Source: Endomicrobiia bacterium
GTDB lineage: Bacteria; Elusimicrobiota; Endomicrobiia; Endomicrobiales; Endomicrobiaceae
Direction: 5' to 3'
DNA: 6,224 nucleotides
Assembly (NCBI GenBank): GCA_009782015.1
Contig: WQUP01000072.1
Coordinates: 1-6,224, forward strand
A program made the translations under genes and the position numbers. This document shows, piece after piece, positions 1 through 5,931 of this stretch (position 1 is its first letter; each line of letters opens with the position of its first letter). The notes under the pieces are model-generated. The model saw nothing but the letters and a program-made list of their open reading frames with translations, was not told the origin of the DNA and made no database searches.

Positions 1-8
1 CTCGCCTC

Positions 9-33
9 AGGATGACACCTTTGGTGTCATTTT
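9..33. repeat. Perfect 8-bp hairpin upstream of kdpB
   Basis: ATGACACC (12-19) and GGTGTCAT (23-30) pair perfectly around a TTT loop. Two G-T pairs and one A-T pair can extend the stem to 9-33. A short T-run overlaps the 3' side. It could be a weak terminator of an upstream gene, or the tail of a dispersed palindromic repeat: the string GGATGACA also occurs in the inner element between kdpB and kdpC (2396-2403). The sequence does not decide between these. Confidence 0.45.
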
Positions 34-145
34 GCTCAAACAACCGGATTTGAATAATCCGCAAAAACCCCACGCTCATAGACGCGCATAATGCGGCAAC
101 AGCGAAAGACACGTACAACGGCAAACAACAAAGACAGATAAAAAT
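31..145. other. Non-coding leader before kdpB
   Basis: The stretch has no coding sequence resembling the KdpA C-terminus or the small hydrophobic KdpF in any forward frame. It holds two further small inverted repeats: CGGATT (45-50) with AATCCG (56-61), and the palindrome CGCAT-A-ATGCG (85-95). I see no convincing -35/-10 promoter pair and nothing I could call a c-di-AMP riboswitch. In most kdp operons kdpA lies directly against kdpB; here at least 145 bases separate kdpB from whatever lies upstream. Confidence 0.5.
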
Positions 146-2203
146 ATGACAAAAAAAAGAAACAACAAATTCATTACCTATCAAATTTTAAAAAAGTCGC
201 TTTTTGACGCTTTTAAAAAGCTGAGTCCCGCTTACATGATAAAAAATCCCGTCATGTTTGTCGTTGAGGCCGGTTTTGTTTTGACGGCTGCGCTGGCCTT
301 GTTTCCGGATATTTTCGGGAAACAGCCGCATTACATGAGGCTTTACAATTTTATTGTCGCTCTGATTTTATTTGCGACCATAATGTTTGCCAACTTTGCC
401 GAATCAGTAGCAGAAGGCAGGGGAAAAGCGCAGGCGGAAAGCCTTAAAAAAACGCAGAAGGGCACAAAGGCGAGAGTGATAAGGGAAGACGGCAGCGAAG
501 AAACGGTTGATGCCTCTTTTCTGCAAAAAGGCGATATAGTTTTGGTAAAAGCCGGAGAAGTCATACCCAACGACGGCGAAGTGATCGAAGGCGTAGCGTC
601 TGTCGACGAGTCGGCCATTACCGGCGAATCCGCTCCTGTTGTGAAAGAAAATCTCGGAGATTTTTCTTCCGTAACCGGAGGAACTACGGTTGTAAGCGAC
701 TGGCTGAAAATACAGATCACGTCCGCTCCGGGCGAATCGTTTCTCGACAAAATGATAGCCATGGTTGAAGGTTCTTCTAGAAAAAAGACGCCGAACGAAA
801 CGGCGCTCAACACTTTGCTCGTGAGCATAACGATAATTTTTCTCATAGTAATATCATCGCTCTATCCCATAGCGCTGTACTCTGGAATAGTTATACCGGT
901 CTCGACGCTTGTCGCTTTAACGGTGTGCCTTATTCCGACTACAATAGGCGGATTGCTGTCGGCTATAGGAATAGCCGGAATGGACAGGGTCGCGCGGTTC
1001 AACGTCATAGCGCTGTCCGGCAAAGCCATAGAAGCGTGCGGCGACATAGACACTATGCTGCTGGATAAAACAGGAACCATAACTTACGGAAACAGGCTCG
1101 CTGCCGATTTCACGCCGTTTGAAGCCCGCAGCGTAAACGAACTCATAAAATACTCGGTCGCGGCTTCTTTAAAAGACGATACGCCGGAAGGCAAATCCAT
1201 AGTCGAGCTAGGGCAGAAACTCGGAGTTGAGATCACGGAAGAGAAGTATATCTCCGCCGGCTTTATACCCTTTTCCGCGCAGACGCGCATGAGCGGCATC
1301 GATATGGCCGACGGAACAAAAATAAGAAAAGGCTCTTTCACGGCGCTTGAGGCGCACATAAAACAGCTCGGCGGAAGCGTTCCAAAAGACGCGGCCGAAA
1401 AAGTCAACAGGATCGCAAGACTGGGAGGAACTCCCCTCGGAGTAAGCGTAAACAGCGAGATGATAGGAGTCATCTATTTAAAAGACACTGTCAAACCCGG
1501 ACGCGTGGAACGTTTTGCGCGCCTGAGAGAAATAGGCATCAAAACTATAATGTGCACGGGCGACAATCCGCTTACGGCGGCTACAATAGCGCAGGAAGAG
1601 GGAGTAGACGTTTTTATTTCGGAGTGCAAACCCGAAGATAAAATCGCCGCGATAAAAAAGGAACAGGCCGAAGGCAAGCTTGTCGCCATGACCGGCGACG
1701 GAACAAACGACGCGCCTGCGCTTGCTCAGGCGGACGTCGGCCTTGCGATGAACTCCGGCACCGCGGCCGCAAAAGAGGCCGCGAATATGATAGACCTCGA
1801 TTCAGATCCGACCAAGATTTTAGAAGTGGTCGAGATAGGAAAACAGCTTTTGATCACCAGGGGCGCGCTTACTACTTTCAGCATTTCCAACGACGTTGCA
1901 AAGTATTTTGCGGTTATCCCGGCTTTGTTTATGTTCATGATCCCTCAGATGAAAAGCCTAAACGTCATGAACTTATCTACGGCAAACAGCGCCGTGATCT
2001 CGGCTTTGATATTTAACGCCGTCATCATTCCGCTTTTGATCCCGCTGGCTTTAAAAGGCGTCAAATACAAGCCGGCAAAACCGGAAAAGCTTCTTTTGAA
2101 AAATATCGCCGTTTACGGAGCCGGCGGCGTCATAACGCCTTTTATAGGAATAAAGCTGATAGACATGGCAATCTCCCCGCTTCTTGCGGCGGTTGGGTTG
2201 TAA
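146..2203 (+). CDS. kdpB: Potassium-transporting P-type ATPase, ATP-binding subunit KdpB
   Basis: KdpB (685 residues; the E. coli protein has 682) is the catalytic P-type ATPase subunit of the inner-membrane KdpFABC complex. It hydrolyses ATP to drive K+ uptake through KdpA at low external potassium. Key residues are all visible: actuator-loop TGES at 159-162, phosphorylated Asp307 in DKTGTIT, nucleotide-binding Lys395 in RKGS, and hinge TGDGTNDAP with Asp518 and Asp522. The TM5 pair Asp583/Lys586 ([13 protein letters not shown]), which couples hydrolysis to transport, is also present. These numbers match those I recall for E. coli, so there is little net insertion or deletion. Ser162 of TGES is the residue whose phosphorylation inhibits the E. 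coli pump at high K+; it is retained, so the same control is possible. Hydrophobic membrane segments flank the cytoplasmic domains. The ATG at 146 gives the usual N-terminus ([15 protein letters not shown]), but no good Shine-Dalgarno precedes it. No frameshift or missing motif is seen. Confidence 0.98.
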   Translation: MTKKRNNKFITYQILKKSLFDAFKKLSPAYMIKNPVMFVVEAGFVLTAALALFPDIFGKQPHYMRLYNFIVALILFATIMFANFAESVAEGRGKAQAESLKKTQKGTKARVIREDGSEETVDASFLQKGDIVLVKAGEVIPNDGEVIEGVASVDESAITGESAPVVKENLGDFSSVTGGTTVVSDWLKIQITSAPGESFLDKMIAMVEGSSRKKTPNETALNTLLVSITIIFLIVISSLYPIALYSGIVIPVSTLVALTVCLIPTTIGGLLSAIGIAGMDRVARFNVIALSGKAIEACGDIDTMLLDKTGTITYGNRLAADFTPFEARSVNELIKYSVAASLKDDTPEGKSIVELGQKLGVEITEEKYISAGFIPFSAQTRMSGIDMADGTKIRKGSFTALEAHIKQLGGSVPKDAAEKVNRIARLGGTPLGVSVNSEMIGVIYLKDTVKPGRVERFARLREIGIKTIMCTGDNPLTAATIAQEEGVDVFISECKPEDKIAAIKKEQAEGKLVAMTGDGTNDAPALAQADVGLAMNSGTAAAKEAANMIDLDSDPTKILEVVEIGKQLLITRGALTTFSISNDVAKYFAVIPALFMFMIPQMKSLNVMNLSTANSAVISALIFNAVIIPLLIPLALKGVKYKPAKPEKLLLKNIAVYGAGGVITPFIGIKLIDMAISPLLAAVGL

Positions 2204-2279
2204 TACTGGGTCGTCATTGCGAGCGCTGAAAGGGCGTGGCAATCTAGACAATAAGAATGCCGTTTCAGTTAGCTTTCCG

Positions 2280-2283
2280 GATT
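2280..2283. repeat. Left copy of putative 4-bp target-site duplication GATT
   Basis: GATT directly abuts the left terminal inverted repeat of the inner element and recurs at 2427-2430 directly after the right one. The uninterrupted element copy after kdpD has GATT only once at the aligned position. This is what a 4-bp target duplication predicts. Confidence 0.7.
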
Positions 2284-2426
2284 GGGTTTCTCTAAAAACC
2301 CAAGAATCCTGTCATACCGGAGCGTCTTTGTCCGGTATCTGCAGTTTTTTGTCGTCAGTAAAATTTTACGGCAGATCCCGGACTACTACCTTCCGGGATG
2401 ACAAGCAGGGGTTTTTAGAGAAACCC
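2284..2426. mobile_element. 143-bp palindromic element nested inside the 105-bp element
   Basis: Perfect 18-bp terminal inverted repeats bound it: GGGTTTCTCTAAAAACCC (2284-2301) and its exact reverse complement (2409-2426). Each end is itself a small hairpin (GGGTTT/AAACCC, 6-base loop). Further inverted repeats lie inside: ATACCGGA (2314-2321) with TCCGGTAT (2331-2338), ATCTGC (2337-2342) with GCAGAT (2371-2376), the palindrome GTAAAATTTTAC (2358-2369), and ATCCCGG (2375-2381) with CCGGGAT (2393-2399). Some of these pairings overlap and exclude each other. GATT flanks both sides. It has no transposase gene, so it resembles a non-autonomous MITE. The length with one duplicated GATT is 147, a multiple of three. 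Confidence 0.8.
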
Positions 2427-2430
2427 GATT
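2427..2430. repeat. Right copy of putative 4-bp target-site duplication GATT
   Basis: This is the partner of GATT at 2280-2283. After it the outer element resumes (GCTTCGTCGTCGC...) in register with the copy after kdpD. Confidence 0.7.
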
Positions 2431-2475
2431 GCTTCGTCGTCGCGTTGCTCCTTCTCGCAATGACGGCAAAAATGT

Positions 2476-2491
2476 TCCCGCAGGAGCGGGA
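2476..2491 (+). promoter_or_regulatory. Hairpin displaying the kdpC Shine-Dalgarno in its loop
   Basis: TCCCGC (2476-2481) pairs perfectly with GCGGGA (2486-2491) around the tetraloop AGGA. The likely ribosome-binding sequence AGGAG (2482-2486) is therefore mostly loop and partly stem. The kdpC ATG follows 12 bases after AGGAG, slightly long unless the hairpin shortens the effective distance. A role in translation is inferred; the structure itself is plain in the sequence. Confidence 0.5.
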
Positions 2492-2498
2492 TATAACA

Positions 2499-3125
2499 AT
2501 GAACTACTTAAAAAAACTTAAAACCGTTTTGTCTCTGACGATCTTTCTTTTGATCGTCTGCGGACTTATTTATCCGGCGGCAATGGCGCTTGCCGGGCGG
2601 CTGTTTTTTCACAGGCAGGCAGACGGAAACTTGATTTACGTCAACGGAAAAGCCGTCGGATCGGAACTTATCGGCCAGGATTTTACCGGCCCGCAGTTTA
2701 TGAAATGCCGTCCGTCAGCGGTTCGGTACAACACTTATACGGCCGAAATGAAAGAAAGCGGCGAGTATAAAGGCGTGAGTTCAGGTTCCGGCAATCTTGC
2801 GCCTTCAAATCCCGCATTGAAGGCCAGAATAAACAAAGACGCCGAAAAATTCGTTTCGGAAAATCCCTCGGTGAGAAAACGCGATATCCCGGCGGACATG
2901 CTTGCCCAGTCGGGCTCCGGTTTGGATCCGCACATTTCGCCGCGCGCGGCAGCAGCGCAGATCCCGGCAATCTCAAAAGCTTCGGGAATTTCCGAGCAGG
3001 AACTTGCAAAAATAGTCGATAAAAATACGGAGCGAAAGCTCCTGGGAATATTCGGCGAAGAAAGAGTCAACGTGCTGAAAGTAAACTTAGACATCAAGAA
3101 AAAATTAACAGCGGCTCTCCATTAA
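2499..3125 (+). CDS. kdpC: Potassium-transporting ATPase subunit KdpC
   Basis: KdpC (208 residues; 190 in E. coli) is the single-span accessory subunit of KdpFABC, thought to stabilise the complex and help nucleotide binding by KdpB. One hydrophobic helix lies at about residues 10-33, followed by family signatures: GSELIGQDF (54-62), RPSA (71-74), SSGSGNLAPSNP (94-105), SGSGLDPHISP (138-148), and a C-terminal GEERVNVLKVNLDI. The ATG at 2499 is preferred because the protein then begins with the usual short basic stretch before the helix and an AGGAG lies upstream. The frame stays open upstream to a TTG at 2184, but those 105 codons translate the nested repeat elements and do not resemble KdpC. 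The gene is separated from kdpB by these repeats, so KdpC output may differ from KdpB. Its stop codon lies in the first unit of a 9-bp tandem repeat. Confidence 0.96.
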   Translation: MNYLKKLKTVLSLTIFLLIVCGLIYPAAMALAGRLFFHRQADGNLIYVNGKAVGSELIGQDFTGPQFMKCRPSAVRYNTYTAEMKESGEYKGVSSGSGNLAPSNPALKARINKDAEKFVSENPSVRKRDIPADMLAQSGSGLDPHISPRAAAAQIPAISKASGISEQELAKIVDKNTERKLLGIFGEERVNVLKVNLDIKKKLTAALH

Positions 3126-3157
3126 AGACTTTAAGGACCTTAAGGACTTTAAAGACC
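3122..3157. repeat. Four tandem copies of a 9-bp unit between kdpC and kdpD
   Basis: The units are TTAAAGACT, TTAAGGACC, TTAAGGACT and TTAAAGACC, consensus TTAARGACY. A decayed fifth unit, TTAACGATT, follows at 3158-3166. The kdpC stop TAA (3123-3125) is inside unit 1. The array fills most of the 60-base kdpC-kdpD gap and ends before the kdpD ribosome-binding site. It also contains the short palindromes CCTTAAGG (3138-3145) and CTTTAAAG (3147-3154). Confidence 0.85.
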
Positions 3158-3173
3158 TTAACGATTGTCTCAC

Positions 3174-3178
3174 GGGAG
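3174..3178 (+). promoter_or_regulatory. Ribosome-binding site deciding the kdpD start
   Basis: GGGAG lies 7 bases before ATG 3186, an ideal spacing. It favours that start over the in-frame TTG at 3165, which lies upstream of the GGGAG and has none at suitable spacing. Confidence 0.7.
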
Positions 3179-3185
3179 AAAACAA

Positions 3186-5792
3186 ATGAGCGATCCTGTC
3201 AAAAATGCAAAAGGAAATCTGAAGATTTTTTTCGGTTTCGCGGCGGGCGTAGGCAAAACTTACGCGATGCTTGAAGAAGCCCAGGCGCTTTTTAAAAGCG
3301 GCGTGGACGTTTTGGTCGGCTACATAGAGCCGCATACGAGGCCTGAAACCATGGAGCTTCTGGAAGGGCTGCCGGTTCTTGCGACAAAAAGCATAATTTA
3401 CCGCAACATCAAGCTTCAGGAGCTGGATACCGACGCGGCTTTGAGGAGAAAACCGCAGCTAATTCTCGTGGACGAGCTTGCCCATACAAATGCCGCAGGG
3501 CTTCGCAATAAAAAACGCTACCAGGACATAGAGGAGCTTCTCAACGCCGGAATAGACGTTTTTACGACCGTGAACGTGCAGCACATAGAAAGCCTCAACA
3601 ACACGGTCGAAGACATCACAAAAATAAAAGTGCGCGAAACCATACCGGATTACATTTTTGACCAGGCCGATAAAGTCAGGCTCATAGACATAGAGCCTGT
3701 CGAGCTTTTGAAGCGCATAGCCGACGGAAAAGTTTACAGGGCCGAAAGAGCCGAAACGGCCATGGCGAATTTTTTTACGGTGGACAATCTCAACATGCTG
3801 CGCGAGATCGCGCTGCGCAAAGCGGCCGATAAAATAAGCAGCGAGACCGACGAAAAACTTTACGCCGATAAAATGCCGAGCAATAAATTTCTCGTCTGCA
3901 TAGGCCCTTCGCCGTCTTCCGCAAAATGCATAAGGTGGACAGCAAGGGCTGCCGACGCTTTTCACGTGCCCTGGGTGGCCGTATATGTCAGAACGGCCGA
4001 GAGCGAGCAGTTCGACGAGAAACAGAAAAAGAATATAGACTTTAACATAAACCTTGCCGAAAGGCTCGGCGCGGAAGTAGTCACGCTCACCGGCCACGAT
4101 ATAGCCTCAACGGTTGCCGAGTATGCAAAGCTTTCGAGCATCACAAACGTCGTAGTAGGAAAAAGCGGCGCGATAAAGCGCATGTTTGAGCAGTCGCTCA
4201 ACGATAAATTTATAAAGCTGCTTCCTAACGTCGAGATACATATAGTCGCAAACACAAATATCGTCCGCGCTTACCGCAAACCCGTGCGTTTGCTGCCTTG
4301 GCAGCAAATTTCCTTTTCTTCGGCAGACGCTCTTAAAACCGCGTTTTTTCTCGTCGCGGCGACTTTGCTTTCATGGGTCCTCAGGGAACTGCATGTAGGC
4401 GCGCATAACCTTATAATAGTTTACATTTTGTCGGTGCTCGTTATTTCAAGAAGTACGGCGGGATACGTTTACGGCATAGCCGCATCCGTGCTGAGCGTGA
4501 TACTCTTCAACTTCTTTTTTATGGAGCCTTATTTCACGCTGCGTTCCATACGCGCCGATTCTCCGATAACTTTCTCGATAATGTTTATAGTGGCGATCGT
4601 CACAAGCGCGCTGACCGCACGCATACAGACGCAGGTAAAGCTTGCGGCGGAAAGGGAGCGCAGGACTTCCGAACTTTACGAAATCAATAAAAAACTTATA
4701 ACGACGAGGGGAGAAAGCAACATCGTAGATCTGATAAACGAATATATTGTCAAACTTTTTTCCCGTTCGGTTATTTTTTATACTTCAGAACCCGAGCCAG
4801 AAAACGACGACAGCGGTTTTATACTTCTGGCGGACGACGGAACCGAAAAAGCCCTTCTATATTCCGAAAACGAGTCTGCCGTAGCCGAATGGGTATTCGT
4901 AAACCAAAAGCCTGCCGGCTCAGGCACGGATACTTTGTCCGGCGCAAAAGCTTTTTACGTTCCCGTAATTTCACAGGGAAAAGTTTTGGGGGTGTTTGGC
5001 GTTTCGTGCGTGCAGGGAGAGCTGAGCCACAACAACCGCCTGTTCCTGCACACAATAGCTTCGCTGGCCGCGATGGCTCTTGAGAGACAGATTCTTTCAG
5101 ACGAACAAAAACAGGCGACCGTTGACACGGAAAGGAAAAAAATAAAAAAGAATCTTTTTAAATCCATATCCCATGACTTGTACAAGCCGCTTACGGGCAT
5201 AGTAAACGTGAGCTCGATGATTTTGGAGGACAATTATTTGTTCGACAAACCTTCCCATGACAAACTCATAACAAAAATCAAAGACGATTCGCAGTGGCTT
5301 ATACGCATAATCGAAAATCTCACGTTCGTGACTAATTTAAGCGACGATAAATCCTCGGTCAAAAAAACGCGCCATGACGTTGAAGATATAGTTTCCGGAG
5401 CCCTCGGATACATAGAGAAAAGGTATCCCGGCAGAAACGTGGCCGTAAAAATTTACGACAAGCATCTTATCGTTGCGATGGACGGACCGCTTATAGAGCA
5501 GGTTATAATCAATCTTCTCGAAAACGTGTTAGACAATTCCTCCGGCGACTCCGCGGAAATCGCCGTGCAGAAAAAAGGCGACAATGCGGTGTTTGAAGTC
5601 GTGAACAATTCGGAAAGCATATCCGACGCCGAGCTCCACTATCTTTTTGACGGCGATAAGATAACGGCGGATATTCCGGAAGACGGGCTCGGGCTTTTTG
5701 TCGCCAAAACCATTATCGCCGCCCACAACGGAAAAATAGAGATAAAAAATAAAAACGCCGGCAGCGCGCTGCAGTTTTCGCTGCCGCTTTAG
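3186..5792 (+). CDS. kdpD: Osmosensitive K+ channel-type sensor histidine kinase KdpD, divergent catalytic core
   Basis: KdpD (868 residues; about 894 in E. coli) is a membrane sensor that, with the regulator KdpE, controls kdp expression in response to K+ limitation. Domains in order are: KdpD N-terminal domain with Walker A-type loop GFAAGVGKT (17-25) and LVDELAH (Asp96-Glu97); a universal-stress-protein-like domain from about 233 to 365; four membrane helices at about 385-399, 408-421, 427-446 and 460-478; a basic linker; a GAF-like region at about 500-640; a DHp helix with phosphorylatable His663 (SISHDLYKPL); and a C-terminal HATPase. The N box keeps Asn776 and Asn780, and the G2 box reads GLGL (834-837). 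The G1 box, usually DNGPG, reads N-N-S-E-S (807-811). The ATP lid between Phe821 and GLGL is short, and Thr of the HDxRTP phosphatase motif is Lys667. No kdpE follows. The family is certain; kinase and phosphatase activity are doubtful. Confidence 0.95.
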   Translation: MSDPVKNAKGNLKIFFGFAAGVGKTYAMLEEAQALFKSGVDVLVGYIEPHTRPETMELLEGLPVLATKSIIYRNIKLQELDTDAALRRKPQLILVDELAHTNAAGLRNKKRYQDIEELLNAGIDVFTTVNVQHIESLNNTVEDITKIKVRETIPDYIFDQADKVRLIDIEPVELLKRIADGKVYRAERAETAMANFFTVDNLNMLREIALRKAADKISSETDEKLYADKMPSNKFLVCIGPSPSSAKCIRWTARAADAFHVPWVAVYVRTAESEQFDEKQKKNIDFNINLAERLGAEVVTLTGHDIASTVAEYAKLSSITNVVVGKSGAIKRMFEQSLNDKFIKLLPNVEIHIVANTNIVRAYRKPVRLLPWQQISFSSADALKTAFFLVAATLLSWVLRELHVGAHNLIIVYILSVLVISRSTAGYVYGIAASVLSVILFNFFFMEPYFTLRSIRADSPITFSIMFIVAIVTSALTARIQTQVKLAAERERRTSELYEINKKLITTRGESNIVDLINEYIVKLFSRSVIFYTSEPEPENDDSGFILLADDGTEKALLYSENESAVAEWVFVNQKPAGSGTDTLSGAKAFYVPVISQGKVLGVFGVSCVQGELSHNNRLFLHTIASLAAMALERQILSDEQKQATVDTERKKIKKNLFKSISHDLYKPLTGIVNVSSMILEDNYLFDKPSHDKLITKIKDDSQWLIRIIENLTFVTNLSDDKSSVKKTRHDVEDIVSGALGYIEKRYPGRNVAVKIYDKHLIVAMDGPLIEQVIINLLENVLDNSSGDSAEIAVQKKGDNAVFEVVNNSESISDAELHYLFDGDKITADIPEDGLGLFVAKTIIAAHNGKIEIKNKNAGSALQFSLPL

Positions 5793-5799
5793 CTGTGCT

Positions 5800-5904
5800 G
5801 TCATTGCGAGGCGGAGCGTAGCGACAACGAAGCAATCCAGAAAGTTAACAGAAACAACAATTGTATTGTCTAGATTGCCGCGCCCTTTCAGGGCTCGCAA
5901 TGAC
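5800..5904 (-). mobile_element. 105-bp MITE-like palindromic element, copy 2, intact
   Basis: GTCATTGCGAG (5800-5810) and CTCGCAATGAC (5894-5904) are perfect 11-bp terminal inverted repeats. Read on the minus strand, it aligns without gaps to copy 1 after the inner insertion is removed. It begins 7 bases after the kdpD stop and ends 27 bases before the next start codon. An internal hairpin GCCCT-TTC-AGGGC (5882-5894) overlaps the right end. Its RNA could act as a structured 3' end for the kdp transcript, but no U-run follows, so I do not call it an intrinsic terminator. No clear target duplication flanks it. Confidence 0.85.
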
Positions 5905-5931
5905 GGCAAAATACAATAATGGATAAAATTC

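Larger units (their letters stand above)
2213..2464 (+). mobile_element. 105-bp MITE-like palindromic element, copy 1, interrupted by a second element
   Basis: The ends are perfect 11-bp inverted repeats, GTCATTGCGAG (2213-2223) and CTCGCAATGAC (2454-2464). Removing 147 bases (the inner element plus one GATT copy) leaves exactly 105 bp. This aligns without gaps to the reverse complement of the copy after kdpD, 89 of 105 identical by my hand count. The element starts 9 bases after the kdpB stop and fills most of the 295-base kdpB-kdpC gap, which in typical kdp operons is a few bases or an overlap. It encodes no transposase, so any movement would need an enzyme supplied in trans. Repeats with these ends are known in many repeat-rich bacterial genomes; I assign no formal family name. 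The long-range stem could form in the kdp mRNA. Confidence 0.85.

Noticed and set aside
343..846. Open frame on the minus strand inside kdpB, and similar minus-strand frames at 862-1938
   Set aside because: They lie wholly opposite a gene with every KdpB motif, have low-complexity Ser/Pro-rich translations, and match no family I know.
2213..2464. CRISPR array or tRNA-like structure in the kdpB-kdpC gap
   Set aside because: The repeats are inverted, not regularly spaced direct repeats, and no cloverleaf or CCA-end pattern is present.
2184..2498. Longer KdpC starting at TTG 2184
   Set aside because: The extra 105 residues are the translated repeat elements, overlap the kdpB end, and would bury the KdpC N-terminal membrane helix. 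ATG 2499 has a ribosome-binding site and a normal N-terminus.
3165..3185. KdpD start at TTG 3165
   Set aside because: The GGGAG at 3174-3178 lies downstream of this TTG and is ideally spaced for ATG 3186. The seven extra residues are not family-like.
3459..4097. 212-codon open frame on the minus strand inside kdpD
   Set aside because: It is antisense to the well-conserved KdpD N-terminal and stress-protein domains. Its translation (Phe/Tyr/Val-rich) is a codon-bias shadow.
5800..5904. Intrinsic terminator after kdpD
   Set aside because: The 11-bp stem encloses a long loop and is followed by GGCAAAA, not a T-run. It is better explained as a copy of the dispersed element.
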